A stretch of DNA of 64,000 nucleotides from Mycobacterium sp. (GTDB lineage Bacteria > Actinomycetota > Actinomycetes > Mycobacteriales > Mycobacteriaceae): assembly GCA_021732005.1 (NCBI GenBank), contig JAKFVT010000038.1, positions 1-64,000 on the forward strand, read 5' to 3'. How positions within the stretch are numbered: position 1 is the first letter of the stretch; the number at the start of each line of letters is the position of its first letter. Below the pieces are notes generated by a model, which saw only the letters and a program-made list of their open reading frames with translations, was not told the DNA's origin and searched no databases. A program made the position numbers and the translations under genes. Below are positions 37,061-46,106 of the stretch, piece by piece.

Positions 37061-39763
37061 GTGCCGATCCTCCTGACCGGGCAAGAATCCGACGAGCAGT
37101 TGCGACTACTGGCCGGCGGAAAAGCGCGCAACCTGTGCGACCTCTCGGCCGCCGGATTCCCTGTTCCACGGTGGGCCATCCTCGGCACCGAAGCGTTCGA
37201 GAAAGCCTGTGCGGCCGCCGGCGTGAGCATCAGCCCAGCACCGCTCTCGTTGGCCGAACGTCTTGCCGAGGCAGCGTTCGCCGAAACCGCGCTGTGCGAA
37301 TTGGCCATGCCGGCCGACATTCGGGACGCCATTGCGGCGGCGCTCGATTATGTGGGCGCCGAAACTGTCGCTGTTCGTTCGTCGGGACGACAAGAAGACG
37401 GTGACCGGGATTCGTTTGCGGGACTGTTCGACACGTTCTTGAATGTGGCCGGGCTCGATTCCACCGAAGACGCGGTGCGGCGTTGCTGGGCGTCGGCCTT
37501 CTCTCAACGGGCCACCCAGTATCGCCACGTCCGCGGGCTCGACTTCGGCGATGTCGCCCTTGCGGTCGTGATCCAGCGATCGCTGACGCCCCGCAGCAGC
37601 GGGGTGATGTTCACCGTCGACCCGCTCACGGGTTCGCCAGACCGGCTGGTGATCAACGGTGTACTGGGCCTTGGTGAAGGTCTGGTCTCCGGCGCCGTCG
37701 ATTCGGATTCGGTGAGCATCGACAAGGACACCGGCCGAATCCTCGACGAGATGGTATCGGCGAAGAGTGAGATGATGGTCGCCACCGCAGGCGGCGGAGT
37801 CGCCACCGTCGGCGTGCCGCTCGAGCGCCGGCAGGACACCAGCGTCGGCCCTGCACTGCGTGCCACGCTGGTGGACTTGGGAATTCGGCTCGAACAGCAT
37901 TTCGGCTGTCCGCAGGATGTCGAATGGGCCTGCGACGACACCAGCACCTGGATCCTGCAATCCCGCCCGGTCACCACCCTGGATCGCGAGTTCGACCGCG
38001 CAGCAGAACATTTCGGTGAATCCACCGACGGGGGCCGCATCTGGGACAACTCCAACATCATCGAGAGCTTCGCCGGTGTCACCTCGCCACTGACCTTCAC
38101 CACGGCACGCAAACTGTACGGTGACGTCTATCGGGCATACGCCCGCAGCCTGAAAGTCCCACCCGCCCAGCTCGAACAGATGGAGTCGTGGCTGCCGGTG
38201 ATGCTCGGCCAGTTCCACGGCCACGTCTACTACAACCTGCTGCACTGGTACCGGATGGTGGGCATCGCGCCCGGATATCCACTGAATCGACGGGTCCTGG
38301 AAGTCGCGCTGGGCGTCAGCGAACCACTCGACCGTAAGACAGCAACTCAGTTGCGTCCGTTCACCTTTGCGAATCCTGTCGAGAAGGCGGTATCGCGGGG
38401 CCGCACGACGATCTCCTACCTGCGCAGCATCAGATCCGTCGATGCCATGATCGACGATTTCGACGAAACGTTCGTCGACTTCATCGATCGCCACGGCCTG
38501 ATGGACGTATCGGCGATGGACGGACCGTCGGCATACCGGATGTTTCGCCAGATCTACGACGAAGTCGCCGATCTGTGGGGCCCGATGATGGTGCTCGACG
38601 CCATGTTGCTGACCATGGTCGGCTCGCTGGCCGTCCTCACGAAAGTGTTCCTGCGGGGTGCGCCGGAGTGGGTCCAGTTCGCCGTCGTCAATCCCGAGCC
38701 TGACGTGATCTCCGTCGAACCGGCCAGGGAGCTGGCCGACATCGCCGCGTTCGTCCGGGAACACCCCGACCTCGATGAGTTCATCGCGTCAGCCGAGCCC
38801 TCGGTCGCCTACGCGCACCTCGCCGAGCGCGCCGACGACGAAGGCGAGTCGATATGGCAGGAGCTGCATTCCAAGATCGAGACGTACATCGACCGCTTCG
38901 GTTATCGGTGTCTGGACGAACTCAAGCTCGAAACACCGGACCTGCGCCAAGATCCCGCCGGGATCTTTCATCTGCTGCGGATGGACACCGCCGGGCAGCG
39001 CGAGCGCACCGGGAGCTCGGTCGAGGACTACCTCGATGCGCACCTGCGCGGCGGGCGCCGAAAAGTGTTCGATGCGTTGCGCCGAAAGGTCCAACGGGCG
39101 GCGACGCACCGCGAGCACCTGCGCTTCTGTCGCACCCAGGGCTTCGGCATCCTGAAATCACTTGTGGGGGTGATGGGTCGGGAGTTGGAGCAACGAGGAA
39201 CGATTCAGCATCGGTCCGACGTCTTCCTGTTACGCATCGACGAACTGTTCGATCTTTACGAGGGCACAATGACCACGGCCGCCGCGCAATCCGTGATTCG
39301 CCGCCGAAAGCTGCTGCAGGACAGCTACTCACGGTTCGCTGCGCCCGCCCGGTTCACCACGACCGGATCTGACTACTCAGAGCCCGAGCTGGCGCAGGCC
39401 GGCTGGCGGCTCGCGGAAGAGTCAACCCATGCGCCCGCCGGAACGGTACTCACCGGGACGCCGTCCAGCCCGGGTGTAGTGACCGGCCGCGCTGTTGTGG
39501 TCGAGAAGCCGCAGGACTTCTCCAGCGGCATCCTGGTGGCATACCGGACCGATCCCGGCTGGGCGTCGGCCCTGCCGTTCGCATCCGCGCTCCTCATCGA
39601 GCGGGCGTCCCCACTCACCCACGTGGCGATCATTGCCCGCGAACTCGGAGTGCCGACCGTCGTGCAGATCGACGGCCTGACCGAAGCGGTTCGCACCGGA
39701 ATGACGGTGAGCGTCGATGGTGCCAGCGGGCGGGTGGTCCTGTTGGAAGAGCCCGGACCATGA
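37061..39763 (+). CDS. PEP-synthase/rifampin-phosphotransferase-like enzyme
   Basis: This 900-aa protein has the three-part swivelling phosphotransferase design: an ATP-grasp domain with GGKARNL (19-25), RSSG (106-109) and SFAGLFDTFLNV (118-129), then SGVMFTVDPLTG and LQSRPVTT; a long middle domain without clear relatives; and a C-terminal phosphohistidine domain with ASPLTHVAIIAREL, His854 being the likely phospho-carrier. In the Rph family the same layout phosphorylates rifampin; in PEP synthase it acts on pyruvate. The middle domain decides the acceptor and is unassigned. It starts at GTG with GAAGGG 6 bases upstream. The stop overlaps the next start (ATGA), and its place in an operon suggests a biosynthetic step rather than drug resistance. 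Confidence 0.85.
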   Translation: MPILLTGQESDEQLRLLAGGKARNLCDLSAAGFPVPRWAILGTEAFEKACAAAGVSISPAPLSLAERLAEAAFAETALCELAMPADIRDAIAAALDYVGAETVAVRSSGRQEDGDRDSFAGLFDTFLNVAGLDSTEDAVRRCWASAFSQRATQYRHVRGLDFGDVALAVVIQRSLTPRSSGVMFTVDPLTGSPDRLVINGVLGLGEGLVSGAVDSDSVSIDKDTGRILDEMVSAKSEMMVATAGGGVATVGVPLERRQDTSVGPALRATLVDLGIRLEQHFGCPQDVEWACDDTSTWILQSRPVTTLDREFDRAAEHFGESTDGGRIWDNSNIIESFAGVTSPLTFTTARKLYGDVYRAYARSLKVPPAQLEQMESWLPVMLGQFHGHVYYNLLHWYRMVGIAPGYPLNRRVLEVALGVSEPLDRKTATQLRPFTFANPVEKAVSRGRTTISYLRSIRSVDAMIDDFDETFVDFIDRHGLMDVSAMDGPSAYRMFRQIYDEVADLWGPMMVLDAMLLTMVGSLAVLTKVFLRGAPEWVQFAVVNPEPDVISVEPARELADIAAFVREHPDLDEFIASAEPSVAYAHLAERADDEGESIWQELHSKIETYIDRFGYRCLDELKLETPDLRQDPAGIFHLLRMDTAGQRERTGSSVEDYLDAHLRGGRRKVFDALRRKVQRAATHREHLRFCRTQGFGILKSLVGVMGRELEQRGTIQHRSDVFLLRIDELFDLYEGTMTTAAAQSVIRRRKLLQDSYSRFAAPARFTTTGSDYSEPELAQAGWRLAEESTHAPAGTVLTGTPSSPGVVTGRAVVVEKPQDFSSGILVAYRTDPGWASALPFASALLIERASPLTHVAIIARELGVPTVVQIDGLTEAVRTGMTVSVDGASGRVVLLEEPGP

Positions 39764-42700
39764 ACGACGTCGACCGCATCCGCGGCTGGTTGATGGAGCC
39801 ACGGGACCACACCGGGATCCACCTGGCCAATGACAAGAACGGCTGGGACTTCGTCACGTACCGCGTGCTGGCCGACAACGCGCGACGCATCGCGCGCCGC
39901 CTGACCGACGACGGTGTCCGCCCGGGTGACGTCGTCAGCGTGTTAATGCCGACCTCCGACCTGTGCTTGTCGACGATGTTCGGGGTGCTGGCCGCGGGTG
40001 CGACGCTCACCCCGATCGTGCCGCCGATGTTCCAACCGCCGGATCAGTACACCGCGCACCTGCACGGCATCCTCGGGGCGTCGGGCTGCAACGCGATCGT
40101 GGCCTCCTCCGCCTTCGCCGAGTTGGCCAGGCGTGCGATAACCGGTCTTGCCCGCGAGCCCAAATTGATCGCGATCGACGGTGTTCCGGAGTGCGAGCCC
40201 TTGGATGAGCTCGCCGAGCCCGCTCCCGCGGTGCTGCTGCAGATGACCTCGGGTTCGACGAGGGCACCGCGCGGTGCCAGCATCAGCTGGCGCAGCCTGG
40301 CGACCAACCTCAATGTGATGGAAGAACTCTGCGGGATGGCCGACGGCCAGGTCGGTGTGTCCTGGCTTCCGCTGTACCACGACATGGGCCTGATCGGCGT
40401 CCTCTTCCAGGCCATGACCCGTCAGCGACATCTGCAGCTGATGCGCCCCGACCAGTTCATCCGTGACCCACTGCGGTGGTTGAAAGCTGCCGCCACCTCG
40501 CAGCACACCGCATCCCCGTCGTTCGGGCTGGTCTACACCAGCACCAGGCTCACGCCGGATGATCTCGGCGACATCGATCTGTCGGGGCTGCGGACGCTGG
40601 TCGTCGGGGCCGAGCCCATCAACCCGGCACATCTGCGGGCGTTCACCGAACTGGCTGCAGGCCATGGTTTCTCCACGGATGCCTTCATGCCCTCGTACGG
40701 TCTTGCCGAGCACACGCTGTTCGCCACCTCGCACCGGCTGGGCGAGCCGCACCGGATGGTTCGGGTGGACCGGACCGCGCTGCGTCACGGTCACCCGGTT
40801 CGGGTGCTCTCGCGTGTGACAGGCGATATCACCGCCGCCACGGGCGGCGATTGGGTGGTGTCGGTCGGCAAGGCGGCACCGGGACATGAGGTCTGGATCG
40901 CCGATGAGTCCGGTGACCGGCTGCCTGACGGGATGTTGGGCGAGATCGTCTTGTCCGGACCGTCGGTGGCGCAGGGATACCACGGGGACTGCGACAGCAC
41001 CACACGATTCGTCGGCGACGAGCTGCGCACCGGTGACGCCGGATTCCTGCTGGATGGCCAACTGCACGTCTTGGGCCGGATGGGGACGAGCCTGAAGATC
41101 AACGGGCGCAGCGTCTTCACCGAGGACCTCGATGTGACGACAGCGGGTGCGCTGGGAGTCGCGCCGAGCCGCGTCGTCACCGTCGCGGTCAACGAGGCCG
41201 AACGTCCCGGGGCCGCGGTGTTCATCGAACACATGAAGGTGACCCCCGAGATGGTCACCGCCGCAATCAGATCCCTGCAGGCGAACATCGGTGAAGACGC
41301 GCCGCTGTGGCTGATCAGCACACCGCGCGGAACGCTGTCCCGGACGTCGAGCGGCAAGCCGCGTCGGGCGCACCTGTGGCAGCAGTGGCGCGCGGGCCGA
41401 TTCACCAGGGCTCGATTGCTCGCCATCGGCGGGGCGAATCGAGACGTCCAGGGGCTCCAACGGATTCGCGCACTGTTCGAGAAGACCCGCGAGCTCGCCG
41501 TGATTCCCGATGATGCGACAGTGCACTTCGAGGGGTCGCTCGCCGAAGGATTCGGCAATGAAGGCTCGGACATCGATTTCCTGCTGGCGGTGCCCGGCGC
41601 GGCCAAACAGGCAGTGATGCCCACGGTCGTGTTCGTCGACGGTCGCCGGGTGGAGGTTCGAGCCCAATCGCACGAGCAGATCCGCGAACGGCTACTGAAG
41701 GTCAGACGGGCGATGGACACGGGTTCGGTGTCCGGGGTGTCCGAGGACCTCCTCAACAGGGTTCAGCGGTTCCTGCGCGGCATCCCGCTGTACGTCGGAT
41801 CCGACTACGCGCGGCTCCTCGACATCGTCTCCTACGACGAGCTCACCACCTTGCTCAGCTCGTGGTGGCGCCGGCGAGCCAACGGATGCCTGCGACATGC
41901 CGTCGCGCTGGCGCTGCTCGGCGACGACTTCGAGGCGGTCCGGTGGGCACGAGAAGGTTTGGCGCAGCAGATGAAAGCATTCCTCGCCGCGCGCGGTGAG
42001 GGCTACATCGAGATCAAATGGCTGCCGGAGCAGATCACTCGACTCGCGCGTGACGCCGACGCGACAGTCGCCGCGCTGCTGAATGACTACCAAGCCCTCG
42101 ACGCGACACCGGCCACACCGGATTCAGGACGGGACCTCGTCGAGCGGGCGCTGGCGCTGGCCGTGCGATTGGGCGGCCCGAGAATCACCCTCGACCCCGC
42201 GAACGTCGTCCTACGGCGGATGCCCGGAGTCACCACCTGGCCCATCGGAACCGCCACCCACGTCGTGCGCGACAAAACCGATGTGTTCGTACTGTCCACC
42301 GACTGCGCGACGTCGTGGCGGAAGGTGATCTTCGGTGAGTCCATCGCCACCACGAGGGCTGCCCTGCAGCATATTCAGCTGTTCGTCGAACACGGCCTCG
42401 TCGGGCTGGCCTGGCGCGGCGGGACAGCGATCACACCGGCGGCGGCGATGTGCACGCCGGGCCGGCCGCTCACACCGCTGCCATCCAACCAGCGCCCGGT
42501 GGTCACGATCGATGGCGTCGTCACCGACCGCGACATCGTCCGATCCCCGCTAGGCGCAAGGTCTTTCGCGGAATGCGCTGGAGCACTGCTGTTGGCCAAC
42601 ATGGTGCTCGAGAACGCCCGCGAAGATTTCAGCGGTGCGGTCAAGGACGGACAGTGGCAGGTCGCCGCGCTGTGCGGACGGCGGATCGTGATCATGGCGG

Positions 42701-43083
42701 TTCGAATCCTGGCCAGCGCCTGGGGAATCACCCCGCTGCCTGCCGACCCGGTGCTGGTCAGCAGGCTGGACATGCTGGTACCTGAGCATCCCCAGTTGGC
42801 GCAGACCGCCCGCGGCCTCATCGAGCTCTCCATCGCCGATGAGGACGACGCGGGATCGGTACACCAGGAACTCGATGCGTTCGTCGCCCAGGTGCGCAAG
42901 GTCACCTGCGGCGAGAACTTCCCCTCGTCGTTCGCGTCCAGGGAGGAGTGGCAGCGCACGATCCGGTACGGATATCACTGGCTGCGGATGGGCGGATACT
43001 TCGATGCCTACGTCGAACTCGACGAGATCCGCGATCTGCTGAGCACCGGCGGAGCCCAACCCGCGGCGAGGCCGACGCCATGA
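39760..43083 (+). CDS. Fatty acyl-AMP ligase fused to a nucleotidyltransferase domain
   Basis: This 1107-aa fusion begins with an adenylating domain of the FAAL type (1-545): TSGSTRAPRG (163-172), LPLYHDMGLIG (204-213), YGLAEHT (313-319), RTGDAGF (423-429) and the C-terminal SSGKPRR with Lys533. FAALs activate fatty acids as acyl-AMP for an acyl carrier protein. Residues about 560-700 contain GSLAEGFGNEGSDID (592-606), the GS-x(n)-DxD signature of minimal nucleotidyltransferases, followed by a helical, HEPN-like part. Residues about 750-1107 are unassigned, with a stretch that loosely recalls PqqD-type binding domains. I know no family with this order. It is coupled by ATGA to the dikinase-like gene and to the ACP that is its probable partner. 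Confidence 0.85.
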   Translation: MNDVDRIRGWLMEPRDHTGIHLANDKNGWDFVTYRVLADNARRIARRLTDDGVRPGDVVSVLMPTSDLCLSTMFGVLAAGATLTPIVPPMFQPPDQYTAHLHGILGASGCNAIVASSAFAELARRAITGLAREPKLIAIDGVPECEPLDELAEPAPAVLLQMTSGSTRAPRGASISWRSLATNLNVMEELCGMADGQVGVSWLPLYHDMGLIGVLFQAMTRQRHLQLMRPDQFIRDPLRWLKAAATSQHTASPSFGLVYTSTRLTPDDLGDIDLSGLRTLVVGAEPINPAHLRAFTELAAGHGFSTDAFMPSYGLAEHTLFATSHRLGEPHRMVRVDRTALRHGHPVRVLSRVTGDITAATGGDWVVSVGKAAPGHEVWIADESGDRLPDGMLGEIVLSGPSVAQGYHGDCDSTTRFVGDELRTGDAGFLLDGQLHVLGRMGTSLKINGRSVFTEDLDVTTAGALGVAPSRVVTVAVNEAERPGAAVFIEHMKVTPEMVTAAIRSLQANIGEDAPLWLISTPRGTLSRTSSGKPRRAHLWQQWRAGRFTRARLLAIGGANRDVQGLQRIRALFEKTRELAVIPDDATVHFEGSLAEGFGNEGSDIDFLLAVPGAAKQAVMPTVVFVDGRRVEVRAQSHEQIRERLLKVRRAMDTGSVSGVSEDLLNRVQRFLRGIPLYVGSDYARLLDIVSYDELTTLLSSWWRRRANGCLRHAVALALLGDDFEAVRWAREGLAQQMKAFLAARGEGYIEIKWLPEQITRLARDADATVAALLNDYQALDATPATPDSGRDLVERALALAVRLGGPRITLDPANVVLRRMPGVTTWPIGTATHVVRDKTDVFVLSTDCATSWRKVIFGESIATTRAALQHIQLFVEHGLVGLAWRGGTAITPAAAMCTPGRPLTPLPSNQRPVVTIDGVVTDRDIVRSPLGARSFAECAGALLLANMVLENAREDFSGAVKDGQWQVAALCGRRIVIMAVRILASAWGITPLPADPVLVSRLDMLVPEHPQLAQTARGLIELSIADEDDAGSVHQELDAFVAQVRKVTCGENFPSSFASREEWQRTIRYGYHWLRMGGYFDAYVELDEIRDLLSTGGAQPAARPTP

Positions 43084-43325
43084 GCGACATCGGCGATGAC
43101 GTCCTGGCGCTGGTCGCGGCGATGGCCCCCGACACGGCCGGCGAGCCGGAGTTGAGCAGCGCCCTGATCGGCGATCTCGGATACACCTCACTGAGGCTGC
43201 TCGAGCTGTCGATAGCCGTCGAGCGCGCCTTCGAGCTGCCGCAGCTCGACCACGAGATGCTCGCCGGCGTCTCAACCGTGGGCGATCTGGTGAATCTTGT
43301 TGCAGCCCAGAAGGAATTGACATGA
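43080..43325 (+). CDS. Acyl carrier protein
   Basis: This 81-aa acidic four-helix protein has an ACP-like centre, GDLGYTSLRLLEL, in which the Ser is the expected 4'-phosphopantetheine site (the usual DSL is here TSL). Length and charge are normal for a free-standing ACP. It lies directly after the FAAL gene and before the thioester-reductase-like gene, both by ATGA overlap, so it should carry the acyl chain between these two enzymes. Confidence 0.85.
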   Translation: MSDIGDDVLALVAAMAPDTAGEPELSSALIGDLGYTSLRLLELSIAVERAFELPQLDHEMLAGVSTVGDLVNLVAAQKELT

Positions 43326-44371
43326 GCGGGACAGTGTTGGTCACGGGTGCCGCGGGACACGTCGGCGCCGCCGTCGTCGCCCGCCTGTCCCGGCGCGGGT
43401 ACACCGTGATCGCGCTGACACACGATCGTCCGGTCGCCGCCGGACGAATGCTGAGCGGTGATGTCCGCAGCGAAGACTTCGGCCTCGACCAGCAGACCGT
43501 GTCGGAACTCGCGAGCGAGGTCGACCTGGTGGTGCATTCCGCCGCGGTCACCGACTTCGGTCTGCCGGAGCAGCGCTACACCGAGATCAACGTCGACGGG
43601 ACAGCCCATGCGCTGGCCTTGGCGCGCCGCTTGGATGCCGGCCTGGTCTATGTCAGCACCACCTACGTCTGCGGCGAGACCGAAGGGGTCTTCTACGAGG
43701 ACCAGCTCGATATCGGTCAGCGGTTCAGCAACGCCTACGAACAGAGCAAGTATCGGGCCGAACAACTGGTCGCCGCAGCCGGACTCCGCTCGGTGGTCGT
43801 CCGGCCGGGCATCGTGACCGGCGAATACCGCACCGGGAACACCGGCGCCTACAAGCACATCTACCAGCTGCTCAAGGTGATCGTCGAGGGCAGGCTGCGG
43901 ACGCTGCCCGGAAACTATTCCGCGACACTGGGACTAGTGCCGATCGGCCACGTCGCCGACGTCATCGCGGCCGCGGTCGAGAAGGTCGACGACAACATCG
44001 AACGGACATTCCATGCGGTGGGCGCCAATGCCCTGTCGCTGCGCACCGTCTCCGACGTCCTCGCCGAGTATCCGTCGTTCTGTATTCCTGATTTCGTACC
44101 GCCCAGCACGTTCAGCGAGTCTGATCTCGATGAGATCGAGCGCCGCTACTTCGACAAGGTCGGGATCCTCTATACGAGCTACCTGCGGCGGCACCTGGAG
44201 TTCGACAGCACCAACACCCGCGAGCGACTCGGTGTCACACCGCCTGGCATCGGTCCCGGTTACTTCCGGCGCCTCCTGGACTCCTGTTTACGCACAGGCT
44301 ATTTGGGCCGGCCGGAGCCATCGGTCGCCGAGGTTCTGGCCCGATTGCAGGCCACAAGGAGTTCCGCATGA
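43322..44371 (+). CDS. NAD(P)-dependent SDR, thioester-reductase/epimerase-like
   Basis: This 349-aa extended SDR has the cofactor motif TGAAGHVG (8-15), HSAAVTDF, STTYVCGET and the active site YEQSK (Tyr139, Lys143), then RPGIVTGE. It looks closest to the Male-sterility/NAD_binding_4 group, which reduces acyl thioesters to aldehydes or alcohols, although an epimerase or hydroxyl dehydrogenase is possible. In this setting the substrate is likely an acyl-ACP or an AfsA-derived butenolide, since A-factor synthesis also needs a reductase. It is ATGA-coupled on both sides. Confidence 0.82.
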   Translation: MSGTVLVTGAAGHVGAAVVARLSRRGYTVIALTHDRPVAAGRMLSGDVRSEDFGLDQQTVSELASEVDLVVHSAAVTDFGLPEQRYTEINVDGTAHALALARRLDAGLVYVSTTYVCGETEGVFYEDQLDIGQRFSNAYEQSKYRAEQLVAAAGLRSVVVRPGIVTGEYRTGNTGAYKHIYQLLKVIVEGRLRTLPGNYSATLGLVPIGHVADVIAAAVEKVDDNIERTFHAVGANALSLRTVSDVLAEYPSFCIPDFVPPSTFSESDLDEIERRYFDKVGILYTSYLRRHLEFDSTNTRERLGVTPPGIGPGYFRRLLDSCLRTGYLGRPEPSVAEVLARLQATRSSA

Positions 44372-45192
44372 TCCGCACCGGCAGTAGGTATGACTCGGAC
44401 ACCTACTTCATCGAGACGTGCGATGCGCTCGCGGCGATGAACATCGATCGTGACACGTTCGCCCAGGAGCATGCGCTGATGCTGCTCAAGCCCGACGCGG
44501 CCGTCACCGCAGCGATGGGATCGGCCATCACCTGGCTGCTCGATCACGGTTATCGCATCGTGGGGGCGTATCCGGTGCAGCTGACGTATCTGCATCTACG
44601 GGCGTTGTGGTACTTCAACTGGCACCGCGCCACCGCCGAGCGTCGCCGCGTTGCGGACCGTCTCGCCGGGCTGTCACCGTCGCTGGTTCTCGTCGTCGGC
44701 CATCCTGACGGTGAGCAACCGGTGTCGGTTCGGCTCACGGCGGACAAGGGCCCCGCCGACCCCGAGCAGCGCCAGCCCCACCACCTACGGCATGCGCTGG
44801 CAGCCGGAACCTATCTGCTGAACAAAGTTCATACCCCCGACGACCCTGACGATGTGTTGCGGGAAATGAGCATCTACTTTCCCGATCCGCAACTGAGCGC
44901 CGTGATTTCCGCTTGCGTCAACGGCGCCGACGCAACAGCAGATGCCGTTCGCATCGTCGACGGTATCGAGTCCGGCCTTGACCTCAGAAGCGGTGACCTC
45001 ACCGCCGCGCAGGATGCCGTCTGGCAGGGCCTTGGTGGGGTCGATGTATGGGATCGACCCCGTACCGGTGAGGAATGGCTGGCCGCATTGGTGGATGCAG
45101 ACAAACGAGGCATCGACGTCGATCCGTGGTTCCGGATCGTGATCGAATCCTCCTATCTTCCGATGCACCGACAGGGAAGTGACGGGATATGA
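44368..45192 (+). CDS. Nucleoside-diphosphate-kinase-like protein
   Basis: This 274-aa protein has an NDK-like core that is interrupted and enlarged: the family opening HALMLLKPDAA (35-45), the middle strand HGYRIVGAYPVQL (60-72), and near the end of the domain NKVHTPDDPDDVLREMSIYF (152-171), in which His155 takes the place of the phosphorylated catalytic His (normally NxxHGSD). Ordinary NDKs are about 140 aa, so there is roughly 130 aa of extra sequence, mostly after the domain. It may phosphorylate or activate a pathway intermediate instead of nucleotides. It is ATGA-coupled to the SDR and the AfsA-like gene. Confidence 0.75.
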   Translation: MIRTGSRYDSDTYFIETCDALAAMNIDRDTFAQEHALMLLKPDAAVTAAMGSAITWLLDHGYRIVGAYPVQLTYLHLRALWYFNWHRATAERRRVADRLAGLSPSLVLVVGHPDGEQPVSVRLTADKGPADPEQRQPHHLRHALAAGTYLLNKVHTPDDPDDVLREMSIYFPDPQLSAVISACVNGADATADAVRIVDGIESGLDLRSGDLTAAQDAVWQGLGGVDVWDRPRTGEEWLAALVDADKRGIDVDPWFRIVIESSYLPMHRQGSDGI

Positions 45193-46106
45193 ACGGGGAG
45201 AACTATTCTCAGACCATCCGCCGAGAGTTAGTACACAAACGCGCGGTATCCGAAGTGCTGGTCACCTCGATGGGCGGCCATGGGGACACCTGGACAGCGC
45301 ATGCCCAACTGCCACGCTTGCACAGCTTTCACTCCGACGGGCTGGGGCGGCAGGGTTCGTACTACGATCCGCTTCTCGTGCTGGAGGCGTTCCGGCAGGG
45401 ATGCATCGCGGGCAGCCATCTTTTCTACGACGCACCACCGGACGCCCGGCATACCGTGCGGCTGTACGAACTGGCCGTGGTCGACTTCGACCATCTGGCG
45501 TGCGGTGCCGAGATACTGGATCTGGAACTGAACATGGCGGTGCAGAAGGAGTTCCGTCGTGACGGCCACGACGCGGTGCATGGCCTCGAGGTCCGTGCCG
45601 TCGTGGCCCATGACGGTACCAAGACGATGGAGCTGTCGGCCGCGTTCAACTGGATGCCGTTGGAGAAATGGGACCGACTGCGGGCTGGTGCGAGCTGGGA
45701 CCCGGGGCCGCAGCCGGCGCCGGCCGAACCCCGGTCGGTCGGCCGGACGCGGATGGCGAACGTGGTGATCGGTGCGCCCGTCCACGCGGCTGAGAGTGGC
45801 GCGGCGAGCGCGCCGCTCGTGGTGGACATCAGTCACGCGACGCTCTTCGACCATCCCCTCGACCATCTTCCCGGCGGACTCATCATCGAGGCCGCCCGCC
45901 AGCTTTCCCTGGTGATCGCCGATTCGCGTGTGGAAGACCTCGTAGGTCCGTCGTGGCTGAAGATCGGATTTCAGTCATTCGCCGAAATGGATTCGGTGAG
46001 CACGGTGTCGATGACACGCGATGGTGCCGACCCGCTGACGTTCCGTGGTGACATCACGCAGTCGGGTCAGACCAGGGCCACCATAGAACTGGCATTCATG
46101 GAATGA
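45189..46106 (+). CDS. AfsA-family hotdog protein (gamma-butyrolactone synthase-like)
   Basis: This 305-aa protein has two AfsA repeats: the first opens with ELVHKRAVSEVLVTSM and the second contains DHPLDHLPGGLIIEAARQ, the two best-conserved segments of A-factor/butenolide synthases (AfsA, ScbA, BarX, MmfL). AfsA joins a beta-ketoacyl thioester to dihydroxyacetone phosphate in Streptomyces signal synthesis. Some relatives have other roles, so the product is inferred only. No gamma-butyrolactone receptor gene is adjacent. It is coupled by ATGA to the NDK-like gene and to the UbiA gene. Confidence 0.87.
   Translation: MNGENYSQTIRRELVHKRAVSEVLVTSMGGHGDTWTAHAQLPRLHSFHSDGLGRQGSYYDPLLVLEAFRQGCIAGSHLFYDAPPDARHTVRLYELAVVDFDHLACGAEILDLELNMAVQKEFRRDGHDAVHGLEVRAVVAHDGTKTMELSAAFNWMPLEKWDRLRAGASWDPGPQPAPAEPRSVGRTRMANVVIGAPVHAAESGAASAPLVVDISHATLFDHPLDHLPGGLIIEAARQLSLVIADSRVEDLVGPSWLKIGFQSFAEMDSVSTVSMTRDGADPLTFRGDITQSGQTRATIELAFME

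Noticed and set aside
39943..41673. Long minus-strand open frame opposite the FAAL gene
   Set aside because: It is a high-GC shadow; the plus strand has all FAAL motifs and ATGA couplings.
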